Source: Fibrobacteraceae bacterium | GTDB lineage: Bacteria; Fibrobacterota; Fibrobacteria; Fibrobacterales; Fibrobacteraceae | Reading direction: 5' to 3' | Length of the DNA: 64,000 nucleotides | Assembly (NCBI GenBank): GCA_017631885.1 | Contig: JAGBSH010000009.1 | Span: 1-64,000, forward strand | In this document: positions 1 to 7,281 of the stretch, piece by piece | Layout of the letters: each line of letters opens with the position of its first letter | Numbering within the stretch: position 1 is the stretch's first letter | Made by a program: the position numbers and the translations under genes | Notes under the pieces: generated by a model | The model's database searches: none | What the model was told of the DNA's origin: nothing | The model's input: the letters and a program-made list of their open reading frames with translations, nothing else

Positions 1-50
1 TGTCGATTCTCTCCATCGCGAGTGACAAGAACCACGAGGCAAGTGTAGGA

Positions 51-129
51 TTGTCATCGCGAACGCAGTGTGGCGATCTCTAGCAAGGAGATTACCACGC
101 CGTGCAGTCAGCACGGCTCGTAATGACAA
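51..129. repeat. Imperfect palindromic intergenic repeat
   Basis: The outer ends are inverted (TTGTCATCGCGA against CTCGTAATGACAA). An inner stem pairs 70-80 with 88-98 around a 7-nt loop, with one mismatch and one wobble. The GTCAT...ATGAC layout is that of the short palindromic repeats scattered between genes in many bacteria. A partial related copy starts near 331. It would fold strongly as RNA. Function unknown. Confidence 0.65.
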
Positions 130-170
130 GAACCGAGCGACATGGGTTTCTACCAAACCCCACAAGCGAG
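122..170. repeat. 49-bp direct repeat, copy 1
   Basis: Identical at 48 of 49 positions to 858-906 (a C/T change after GAGCGA). Both copies lie upstream of the same kind of promoter block, so they are part of a larger duplicated segment. Confidence 0.85.
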
Positions 171-404
171 TGCAGCGGAAAAACAAAAATCCTTCACAAA
201 CAATATTTTCAAAAATCAAAGTTCGCATAAAATTAAGTTGCAATAGCGTCGGCCAAGGAAGGGGAGGCTTGGAGGGGACCGTGCGGCCTTCGCAACTCCG
301 AGCCGGGTCCCCTCCAAAGAAAAAAAATAAGTCATCGCGAACGTAGTGTGAATTGTCATGGCGAAAGGCCTTGTACCTCGCGGCCAGCTTGGTTTTTGTT
401 ACGA

Positions 405-552
405 GCTAGACTTGCTTTGAGGATAGTATGGTGGCAGTAATCTTCTCACAACTCTTCAAGACAATTGAAATTTCAAAAAAATTAAAAACAAAACAATCTT
501 CTTTTGAGTAAATGAAAATTTTACTTGACAATGTTTTTTTTTTGTTTACATT
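405..552 (+). promoter_or_regulatory. Duplicated leader/promoter block, copy 1
   Basis: Closely similar to 1005-1149: both begin GCTAGACTTGCTTTGA, share ATCTTCTCACAACTCTTCA, and end in a T-rich spacer. A minus-35 box TTGACA (525-530) is followed after 16 nt by TACATT (547-552), about 33 nt before the ATG at 586. This is probably the promoter of the small lipoprotein gene. Confidence 0.65.
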
Positions 553-585
553 TGAAGTGGTCGAATATTCTAACTAGAGGATTTT

Positions 586-795
586 ATGAAATTAAGATTT
601 CTTTTTCTCGTGATTCTAACTGCTATTCTTTTAGAGGGATGTGCTGCTGGATGGCATAAGCAAGGGGTAAGCGAGTATGAAACAGAAAACACCCTTGCAC
701 AATGTGAATACGAAGCCGCCGGCGGAAATAATCAAAACAATCGAGGAGACTTCGTAAACAATTGTATGAAACGCCAAGGATTCCGCTGGTATTAA
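586..795 (+). CDS. Small lipoprotein of unknown function
   Basis: A 69-residue protein with an N-terminal hydrophobic signal (residues 4-16) ending in a lipobox LEGC, so it should be processed by signal peptidase II and lipid-anchored at about Cys19. The mature part is only about 50 residues, polar, with two further cysteines (in AQCEYE and NNCMKR). The start is supported by AGAGGA a few bases upstream and a good promoter block. It stands alone between that promoter and a strong terminator. I do not recognise the family. It differs in sequence from the lipoprotein at 1179 although the two share duplicated promoters. Confidence 0.8.
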   Translation: MKLRFLFLVILTAILLEGCAAGWHKQGVSEYETENTLAQCEYEAAGGNNQNNRGDFVNNCMKRQGFRWY

Positions 796-814
796 AATTT
801 CCCGAAAAAAAAAT

Positions 815-839
815 TGCCTGCTATCGCAGGCATTTTTTT
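815..839 (+). terminator. Rho-independent terminator
   Basis: A 7-bp stem TGCCTGC/GCAGGCA with a 4-nt loop is followed by seven T residues, 20 nt after the stop of the small lipoprotein gene. Confidence 0.9.
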
Positions 840-857
840 ATTCCTTATGCTTGTCTG

Positions 858-906
858 AATGACAAGAACCGAGCGATATGGGTTTCTACCAAACCCCACA
901 AGCGAG
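858..906. repeat. 49-bp direct repeat, copy 2
   Basis: 48/49 identical to 122-170. It lies 147 bp before its promoter block, against 283 bp for copy 1, so the two duplicated segments differ by an insertion or deletion. Confidence 0.85.
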
Positions 907-1004
907 AGTCACGAAAACTTGCAAAAGATTGCTCGCAACTAGCAAACAGATTACTTTACTCTTTCAGAGTTCGCAAGTGACAACTTATTATTAGATAACC
1001 ACTA

Positions 1005-1149
1005 GCTAGACTTGCTTTGAGGGATGCATAGTAGCAGCAATCTTCTCACAACTCTTCACAACAATTGAAAATTTCCAGGATTTAAAGCAAAATCGCCTTA
1101 TTTTAAGTAAATAAAAGTTTACTTGCTTTTGTTTTTTTTTTTTTACATT
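1005..1149 (+). promoter_or_regulatory. Duplicated leader/promoter block, copy 2
   Basis: Second copy of the 405-552 block. TTGCTT (1123-1128), then a 15-nt T-rich spacer, then TACATT (1144-1149), 29 nt before the ATG at 1179. The minus-35 box is degraded compared with copy 1 (TTGCTT against TTGACA), which suggests a weaker promoter. Confidence 0.6.
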
Positions 1150-1178
1150 CCGAAAGATGGATTATTCTAGGGTGCCGT

Positions 1179-1661
1179 ATGAAACAACTTTTTGTTTTGC
1201 TAATAATCTCGTATTTTCTTTCAGGCTGTTCTGTTCAACGACCAAAAATTTTCTTTAATCTTTCTGAAAAACCCACTCAACACTCCTCATTAGCTATAGC
1301 TATGAACGAAGACCCAGCCAATGTGCGAATGGACTTGCAAACAAATCTTTTACAAGCCGGTTATTCAATAGCATCTACTGCAGGGAACGAAAATGCTGAA
1401 AATATCATGACATTTTCATACAATTATTATTTCGATGACAAAGGAAATGTCTGGCTCAATAGTTTTTGGGCAGAAATTACTCGCCGCGAATCAGGAACTG
1501 TTTTAATGTCTATTTCTTATCCACCAGGAAATTTCAAGAAAAATCTTGTTCTAAAAAATTTTTTGACTCGAATGGATTTATGCATTAAAGAAAATATTTG
1601 CGATGAAAAATCACAATCAAAAAAAATCAAACCATTAGATCGCATTGTCGGCGCCAATTAA
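1179..1661 (+). CDS. Lipoprotein of unknown function
   Basis: 160 residues with a signal peptide and lipobox LSGC at about residues 14-17, so a lipid-anchored envelope protein. The mature part has a predicted alpha/beta character (an NVRMDLQTNLLQAGY-type segment, then alternating aromatic strands around residues 85-120), in the manner of small outer-membrane-associated lipoproteins, but I do not recognise a named family. AGGGTG precedes the ATG. It is the first gene of an operon with the Cys-rich beta-barrel protein at 1675 (13-nt gap) and the Ser-rich lipoprotein at 3243, which suggests a shared envelope role. Confidence 0.8.
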   Translation: MKQLFVLLIISYFLSGCSVQRPKIFFNLSEKPTQHSSLAIAMNEDPANVRMDLQTNLLQAGYSIASTAGNENAENIMTFSYNYYFDDKGNVWLNSFWAEITRRESGTVLMSISYPPGNFKKNLVLKNFLTRMDLCIKENICDEKSQSKKIKPLDRIVGAN

Positions 1662-1674
1662 AAGGAAAAGAAAA

Positions 1675-3234
1675 ATGAAACAACTTTTTGCCATTATTTT
1701 TTTTATTGCTGTTTCAAATGCTATCGCAAATCCGATGTGCGTTTCTTTTTGCACGGAATGTAAAGAAAAACAAGAAGATGCTGCCTGCGCAAAAATTGAT
1801 TCTACTTGCTCTTGCACAGCACTACTTGATAGCATTCGTTTAGAAGAAGAACGTAAAGCAGCAGAACAAGAAAGATTACGCATTGAAGCAGAACAGAAAT
1901 TAGCTTTGAAAAAAGTTCAAATACAAAAAATTGCTGATGTATTAATAGATAGCTGTCAAAAAAGTTTTTGTGCTTTTGAATTTTTTATGGAAGCCGATAC
2001 TTTAAAAAAAATGAATTCCACCAAATTGCCTATGGCAAAAGACAGTCTCAAAAATTATTTAGAAAAACACAAAAAACCTGAACCCACCATAGATTCATCA
2101 ATAACTAAACCTGAAGAAGAAATTGTTTTACCACCGATGAATGCAGAATGTAAAGAATTCTGTGCCATGTGCCCCACAGATTCTAATTCAACAATACAAG
2201 ACACCTCATTCATTGCAATGTGCAATAAAATTGAAGAACAATGCCAATGTATTTTACAAGCAGAACTTGCCAAAAAAGCAGAAGAAAAATTAGCAGCCGA
2301 AAAAAAAGCAGAAATGGAAAAGAAATTACTTTATTTAGAAACAGCAAAAAAAACAGCGGAAGTTATTTATGAGTATTTTAATAATGTACCTCAATGTTCA
2401 ACGCTAATAACACTTCGTAAAGAAACTTTAGACATTGTGGAATTCAGAGCCATTCCTAAAAAAGAAACCCCAGTTGTAAAACAAGTTCCCAAACCCCAAA
2501 CCACCCCTAACAAAGTAACACCTAAAAAGCCACAAAAACCCAAAAACTTAAAAGAAAATAAAAAAGAAAAAACTTTTTATTCAGGAATTTCTTTAAATAT
2601 CGGTGATGTTGACAGACAAAGCTATTTTGAAAATTTTGATGAAGAGGAAGATGGTATAATAGGAGGGATAGGGTATTTGGCTCGTTGGTATTTCTATTCA
2701 GCGGGAAGTTTTCAATTAGGCATAAATGCATTGGTAGAATCTGTAACGATGACTGATGGTGGATATTCTTATTTAAATTTTAATGTTGACCAAATAAGTC
2801 TGGTTGCAGAAATTCCTGTTGAAGTGCGTTTTGGTATTCCTCTATCCGAATATTTTGCTCCATTTGTAAGTTTCTCTTTAAACGTAAGAAAATACATTTA
2901 TGGATGGTTCAAATATGAAATGGATGCCTCTGGGAGCGTAGGGGACAACTATTATAATACTGGCTATGAATATATCGACGAAATAAGGGAATTGCAGAGC
3001 CCCGTGGACAACTTTTATAATGCTGTCTATGAATATAACGACGCTACAGAAGATGGATTTTATGAAAGTGGCGATATTGACTTTTTAAACTTTTTAGGTA
3101 TAGGCATTGAAATCACAAAACATTTTGCAATCCAATACCAATGGTTAATAGGTGGCATTGGTTGGCGCTCTGGTTATGACTTTAACTATGATGAAGATTG
3201 CACGAATCGTTTTAGTCTAGACTTTGCATTTTAG
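1675..3234 (+). CDS. Cys-rich two-repeat protein with C-terminal beta-barrel
   Basis: 519 residues. I use the ATG at 1675 (MKQLFAII...) rather than one 30 bp upstream, because it gives a clean signal peptide, has AAAGGAAAAG before it, and does not overlap the preceding gene. The mature N-terminus has two related Cys-rich modules (CVSFCTEC... from residue 22, and CKEFCAMC... near residue 150), each followed by an Ala/Glu/Lys coiled-coil stretch. A Pro/Lys linker follows, then about 220 residues rich in alternating aromatic strands that end in Phe (SLDFAF), as in outer-membrane barrels. A 63-bp imperfect tandem repeat sits in one loop. It may be a barrel with a periplasmic disulphide-rich arm. 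Function unknown. Confidence 0.75.
   Translation: MKQLFAIIFFIAVSNAIANPMCVSFCTECKEKQEDAACAKIDSTCSCTALLDSIRLEEERKAAEQERLRIEAEQKLALKKVQIQKIADVLIDSCQKSFCAFEFFMEADTLKKMNSTKLPMAKDSLKNYLEKHKKPEPTIDSSITKPEEEIVLPPMNAECKEFCAMCPTDSNSTIQDTSFIAMCNKIEEQCQCILQAELAKKAEEKLAAEKKAEMEKKLLYLETAKKTAEVIYEYFNNVPQCSTLITLRKETLDIVEFRAIPKKETPVVKQVPKPQTTPNKVTPKKPQKPKNLKENKKEKTFYSGISLNIGDVDRQSYFENFDEEEDGIIGGIGYLARWYFYSAGSFQLGINALVESVTMTDGGYSYLNFNVDQISLVAEIPVEVRFGIPLSEYFAPFVSFSLNVRKYIYGWFKYEMDASGSVGDNYYNTGYEYIDEIRELQSPVDNFYNAVYEYNDATEDGFYESGDIDFLNFLGIGIEITKHFAIQYQWLIGGIGWRSGYDFNYDEDCTNRFSLDFAF
2944..3069 (+). repeat. Imperfect 63-bp tandem duplication inside CDS
   Basis: Two 63-bp units start with GACAAC at 2944 and 3007. 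Roughly the first 39 bp align well and encode DNYYNTGYEYIDE and DNFYNAVYEYNDA. The frame is kept, so the encoded surface loop has been lengthened by 21 residues. Confidence 0.7.
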
Positions 3235-3242
3235 GAGGCTAT

Positions 3243-3998
3243 ATGAAAAAGAATAAAATTATTTCTTGGGTGGTATCCGCATTAACGTTCACATTTTTAA
3301 TGGCTTGTGCTGATGAAAGCCCAGTAAGTCCTTTAGAAGAAGATTTAGAAGAAGAATACATTACACATTACAGTAGCAGTTCATCTTGTACCTCCATTAT
3401 TGATTGTGCAGATGCAGCATCACGCCCCCACGGCTATAGTAGTTCATCGGAAAAATATTCAAGCAGTTCGTATTATTATGGCAACTCTTATTCCAGTTCA
3501 TCAGTTTCTGAATCTGAAAAATGCCGTCTAGGTACAAGTTCTAAACCTGATTCTTATTGTTGTAGTTATTATGGGTATCAGTGTGTTGCATTACAAGAAG
3601 CCAAAACTTTACATTTTACAGTAACGGACTATTACCAAGGTTCTTATGAATGGGATGGTTTAGATGACCCAGGCGATCCAGAAATATATTTTAACATTTA
3701 TACCTACAAAAATGGAGCTAAAGCTCAATCTTTAAGCACTGGATATCTTTTAGACCTCAAAAACCAAACTGCTTGGTCTGGAACAAAATCCGTCGCCTTG
3801 ACTATTAATTCTGGAGTTGATTCTCTCAAAGTTTGTCCTCATGTTATTGACGAAGATGTTTTAAGCAATGATGATTATTCTTCTGACTATTGTTTCTCAA
3901 AAGGGAAACTTGGAAAATTAGACGATTACGAAGATGTTTACCAATATGATGCAGAAACAAATAAATATTCTTTATATTGGCAGTGGTATTTGTATTAA
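3243..3998 (+). CDS. Ser-rich lipoprotein
   Basis: 251 residues with a signal peptide and lipobox LMAC near residue 22. The mature protein starts with an acidic stretch, then a low-complexity Ser/Tyr-rich linker (several SSSS runs, residues about 43-90). The C-terminal part of about 150 residues contains paired cysteines and a beta-rich pattern. Poly-serine linkers are typical of Fibrobacter surface lipoproteins. A ribosome binding site (GGAGGC) overlaps the upstream stop region and the gap is 8 nt, so it is translated with the barrel protein. It ends tail-to-tail, with a 4-nt overlap, against the EF-G-like gene. Function unknown. Confidence 0.78.
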   Translation: MKKNKIISWVVSALTFTFLMACADESPVSPLEEDLEEEYITHYSSSSSCTSIIDCADAASRPHGYSSSSEKYSSSSYYYGNSYSSSSVSESEKCRLGTSSKPDSYCCSYYGYQCVALQEAKTLHFTVTDYYQGSYEWDGLDDPGDPEIYFNIYTYKNGAKAQSLSTGYLLDLKNQTAWSGTKSVALTINSGVDSLKVCPHVIDEDVLSNDDYSSDYCFSKGKLGKLDDYEDVYQYDAETNKYSLYWQWYLY

Positions 3999-5905
3999 TC
4001 TTTTATTTCACGATATTCTAAAAAGCGCATGCTGTAAATAGCGGTTCCTCGAGAAATCGAGCGAACAGCTGTTGCGTAACCAAAAAGATTTTTCAAAGGC
4101 ACTTCAGCATAAAAAGAGTGAATGTTACCATCACCTGAAATGGATAAAACTTTCCCTTGCCTAAAATGAATATCTCCCGTAAGAGCCCCAGCATAATTCG
4201 CGGGGATTTCTGCAAAAACTTCCATTATAGGTTCATAAACAGAAATATTCTTGGGTAAAATCGCTAATTTAAACGCATCAGTACAAACTTTTTGTAAAAC
4301 AGAAAGAGGAGCATTTTCAGAGACATTTAAAAATTCCAATTTAAAACGACTCCCACAAAGTTTACCTTTCCCGACAATTCCTTCTCTAGCCAATTCTTGC
4401 AACGCATCAGAAACAATCGGCAAGTCTCTTTCTGGACAACCTAAAATCAAAATTTCATTGTTTGAAAAGTCACCTTTATCTTCTGCAGAAAATTCTACTG
4501 ATGCTTCAAATGGACCAAGACAACATTTATTAAAGAAATTTTTTATAGGCTCTTTTAATCGCTCTTGATAAGTGACTTCTGGCATTCCAGCAGAAACTTT
4601 ACATTTAAATTCCCGTTCTAGTCTAGAAAGCAAAACTTCTAATTGTACTTCACCTACAGTATAAACAATCCAGTTTCCTGTTTCTTCTTTGTAGTCTATT
4701 TTAAAAGAAGGGTCTGTCCGTAAAAGTGTGGCAATAGCATTTTTCGTTTTTGTAAAATCTTCTTCTGCTAAACATTCTAATCGTGTTTGCAAAAGTGGTT
4801 GGTAATGCCCACTCAAATCTAAAGCGCAACGCAATTTTTCACCTTGCAAAGAAATAACTTCACCTAATTCTAAAACGCGTTTTGCTTTTAATGCGTAAAT
4901 ATCACCTTGTCTTATTTCCATTACAGGCAAAAGCAAATTCCCACGCATTCTAAAAAATTCAAACCCTTCTGGAAAGTTTTCTTTTTTCAATCCAGTATGC
5001 GCACGAAACAAAGCTACTTCACCTTCATGATGAAAATACCGCAATCGAAAAACTAATCCAAGTTCTGAGCTATTTAACGCAGGGCAAGGGGCTGCAAAAA
5101 ACGTTAATGAAGTCATTAAACTACGTACAGAAAAATTCTTTTTTGCAGAACCAGCATAACAAAGAATATACTTACCAGAAACAACTAATTTTTCTAATGC
5201 CTGTATAAGCAATTGCGGAGAAACTTCTTCATTCGAAAGAGCTTTTTCTAGAACCACATCATCAATATTAGACGCAAAGTCAACAGCCTCTGCATAAAAT
5301 TTTTTTAAAATTTCAGGTTCTTCACCAGGTAAAAATTTCTCTGGAATTTCGCGCCCGTCTTCATTATGAATCAAACGAGTTTTACTTAAAACATCTAAAA
5401 CAGAAACAAGTTCTCCATTTTTATATTCTGGAATAGAAAGCAGAATAGGTCGCACATTAAAGGACTCTTCAATACTTAATAATGTTTCGTCTAACGAATA
5501 ATCTGGATTGTCTAATTTATTGATAAAAACAAAGGTTCGTAAAGAATGTGCTTGTAGTTTTCTCCAAGCCGTTAATGTCTGCGTTTCAACACCACTAGAA
5601 GCCGAAACAACAAGAACTGCCGATTCAGCAGCAGACAAGGCCGAATCAACTTCTGCTCCAAAATCTATATGCCCTGGCGTATCAATAAAATTAAACCAAA
5701 TTTTCCGCCAGACAAAATGTGCAATACCCGCTTCAATTGTAATGCCACGATTTTTTTCTTCAACTAAATAATCCATCGTAGCAAGGCCATCTTCAACTTC
5801 TCCAGGCCTTCTAATTTCAGAAGCTGTAAAAAGAATTCTCTCCGACAAAGTGGTTTTGCCAGCATCTACATGAGCAAGAATCGCTATGTTACGGAGAGTT
5901 TCCAA
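3995..5905 (-). CDS. EF-G-like translation factor GTPase (short, TetM-sized)
   Basis: 636 residues. The GTPase motifs are clear: AHVDAGKT (11-18), switch I RGITIEA (53-59), DTPGH (75-79) and NKLD (129-132). A GSA segment resembling the G5 loop of ribosome-protection proteins lies near residue 255. EF-G domain III (a GEVQLEVL-type motif) and domain V (ending in FGYATAVRSISRG) follow. Normal EF-G is about 690-700 residues; TetM/TetO ribosome-protection proteins are about 640. Sequence features are mixed between EF-G and TetM. It probably acts on ribosomes as a GTPase; a housekeeping paralogue or a protection factor are both possible. It is the last gene of the bat operon, 3 nt after the TPR gene. 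Confidence 0.85.
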   Translation of the reverse strand: METLRNIAILAHVDAGKTTLSERILFTASEIRRPGEVEDGLATMDYLVEEKNRGITIEAGIAHFVWRKIWFNFIDTPGHIDFGAEVDSALSAAESAVLVVSASSGVETQTLTAWRKLQAHSLRTFVFINKLDNPDYSLDETLLSIEESFNVRPILLSIPEYKNGELVSVLDVLSKTRLIHNEDGREIPEKFLPGEEPEILKKFYAEAVDFASNIDDVVLEKALSNEEVSPQLLIQALEKLVVSGKYILCYAGSAKKNFSVRSLMTSLTFFAAPCPALNSSELGLVFRLRYFHHEGEVALFRAHTGLKKENFPEGFEFFRMRGNLLLPVMEIRQGDIYALKAKRVLELGEVISLQGEKLRCALDLSGHYQPLLQTRLECLAEEDFTKTKNAIATLLRTDPSFKIDYKEETGNWIVYTVGEVQLEVLLSRLEREFKCKVSAGMPEVTYQERLKEPIKNFFNKCCLGPFEASVEFSAEDKGDFSNNEILILGCPERDLPIVSDALQELAREGIVGKGKLCGSRFKLEFLNVSENAPLSVLQKVCTDAFKLAILPKNISVYEPIMEVFAEIPANYAGALTGDIHFRQGKVLSISGDGNIHSFYAEVPLKNLFGYATAVRSISRGTAIYSMRFLEYREIKD

Positions 5906-5908
5906 AAG

Positions 5909-6556
5909 TTACCAATCCTTTTCTGGATAAGCTTGTCCACGAACAGGTCGCCAGGGTTTACGTTCACCTTTCTGTTCATCAAAATCTTTCAATAATTGCG
6001 AAGCTTCTTCTGGCGTCATTTGCCCTGGATAGGCTTCTGGCTGTTCTTGATTTTCTCCACTTGCAGAAGACGAACTCAAACCAGATGGTTCATTATTGCT
6101 TTGCCCTTCTGAACTTTCAGAAGAAGAACTTTCCCCCATTCCTGCACTTGAACTATTCTGGTTTTCATTTTTATTTTCGCCTTGATTTTCTCCATTTGAA
6201 GACGAACTTTCAGAAGAATTTTCATTTTCTTTATTTTCATTACCAGATTGATTATCCTGATTTTCCTGATTCTGTTCGTCTTGGTTTTTATCTTTTTCAG
6301 AATCATCTTTTTGATTTTCTGAATTATTTTTTTGATTCTGATTTTTCTGTTCTTCTTTTGCTTCACGAATCCTGTCTAAAAGCATTTGCAGTTTTTGATC
6401 CTGCGGGTATTTTGCTAAAGCTTCTTCACAGAGAATTTCTGCCGAAGGCAAACGATTTTCAATATAAAGGAACGATGCTTCTTTATAATATTCAGAAGCC
6501 GTTTTTGCAAAAGCCATAGAAACAACAATCATTAAAAGCAATGCAAATCGTTTCAT
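5909..6556 (-). CDS. TPR protein with long acidic Asn/Gln/Ser linker
   Basis: 215 residues. A signal peptide (MKRFALLLMIVVSMAFA) is followed by one helical repeat pair resembling a tetratricopeptide unit (residues about 18-70), then about 100 residues of low complexity (Glu, Asn, Gln, Lys, Ser). A short conserved-looking tail (TPEEASQLLKDFDEQKGE) resembles the end of BatC-like proteins. It is probably a periplasmic partner of the vWA proteins. Its start overlaps the stop of the preceding TPR gene by 1 nt, so the two are translationally coupled. Confidence 0.75.
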   Translation of the reverse strand: MKRFALLLMIVVSMAFAKTASEYYKEASFLYIENRLPSAEILCEEALAKYPQDQKLQMLLDRIREAKEEQKNQNQKNNSENQKDDSEKDKNQDEQNQENQDNQSGNENKENENSSESSSSNGENQGENKNENQNSSSAGMGESSSSESSEGQSNNEPSGLSSSSASGENQEQPEAYPGQMTPEEASQLLKDFDEQKGERKPWRPVRGQAYPEKDW

Positions 6557-7281
6557 TAGATAACCTCCAAATCATTGTCAACGTTAGAAGCATCTATTTT
6601 CGCTTTAGGTTTTCTGCCAGCTTGAATTTCTATAACATCATCAATGCGTTGTACATAACTTTGTAATTTAGAAGCGGTCGCATCTTCAGCAACCACTTTT
6701 TCTAAAAGTTCTTTAGCTGGAGCATATTTTCCTTCTTTACAAAATTGCAAAGCTCTAGCCAAAGCCGCTTTAGCAGCTTCACTCATTTCTGGTTCATCTT
6801 GCTTATTTTGGTCATTTTCTTGTTGCTCGTTTTTTTGTTCATCAAGAGCTTCTTTTAAACGCCTTTGAACAATCTCTATATTCTTTTTTGCTTTTTCATA
6901 ATTTGGGACAAGTTCTATTGCTTTTTTCAAATAAGCAATTGATTGTCTCCACGCTTCAATCTTAGTTGCACTTTCCGCTTTTTCACCAGAACGGAAATAA
7001 GCATTTGCCAAATTATAGGCTGCCTTAGCTGCTAAAGAAGAATCCGGGAAACGCACAGCTGGTTCAAGTTCCTTAATAGCTTCTTCGTAATTCCCAAGCA
7101 TATACTGGCAAGTTCCAATATTATAAAACAGCGCTGGTTCAGCGGGGTTTTCTTTTCTCGCCGACAAATAACTTTCAAGAGCCTTGCCGTAATCTCCATT
7201 TGCAAAAAGTTTATTTCCTTCAGAAACAGGAGAAGCATTTAACAAAGCAAAACTCAACAACACAAAAACAGCTATTTTCAC
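6556..7281 (-). CDS. BatC/BatE-like TPR protein
   Basis: 241 residues with a signal peptide (MKIAVFVLLSFALLNA). Three or more tetratricopeptide repeats cover residues about 18-130 (for example FYNIGTCQYMLGNYEEAIK and YNLANAYFRSGE), then a Gln/Glu/Asn-rich linker, and another helical repeat from about residue 165. The family is the periplasmic TPR component found beside BatA/BatB in aerotolerance-type operons. It overlaps the batB-like gene by 4 nt and the next TPR gene by 1 nt. The role is probably as a scaffold for vWA proteins in the envelope; this is inferred from context. Confidence 0.8.
   Translation of the reverse strand: MKIAVFVLLSFALLNASPVSEGNKLFANGDYGKALESYLSARKENPAEPALFYNIGTCQYMLGNYEEAIKELEPAVRFPDSSLAAKAAYNLANAYFRSGEKAESATKIEAWRQSIAYLKKAIELVPNYEKAKKNIEIVQRRLKEALDEQKNEQQENDQNKQDEPEMSEAAKAALARALQFCKEGKYAPAKELLEKVVAEDATASKLQSYVQRIDDVIEIQAGRKPKAKIDASNVDNDLEVI

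Larger units (their letters stand above)
1..585. other. Gene-free region with repeats
   Basis: No convincing gene is visible. The stretch holds an imperfect palindrome (51-129), one copy of a 49-bp repeat (122-170), a partial second palindrome-like start near 331-360, and the duplicated leader/promoter block that ends just before the lipoprotein gene at 586. A 92-codon open frame here is built from the repeats, lacks a ribosome binding site and has an Arg/Lys-rich, protein-unlike composition, so I do not call it. Confidence 0.7.
796..1178. other. Gene-free region with second repeat set
   Basis: After the terminator this stretch holds the second 49-bp repeat (858-906) and the second leader/promoter block (1005-1149). 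An open frame crossing 762-980 overlaps the lipoprotein 3' end, the terminator and the repeat, and is not a gene. Confidence 0.7.

Noticed and set aside
68-346. 92-codon open frame in the left repeat region
   Set aside because: Made of palindromic and direct repeat sequence, no ribosome binding site, Arg/Lys-rich and unlike a protein.
762-980. 72-codon open frame over the terminator and second 49-bp repeat
   Set aside because: Overlaps the lipoprotein end, a clear terminator and a repeat; its sequence repeats that of the first rejected frame.
6061-6519. Long plus-strand frame opposite the TPR gene
   Set aside because: It is the antisense of a low-complexity Asn/Gln/Ser linker; Phe/His-rich composition is a by-product of that codon use.
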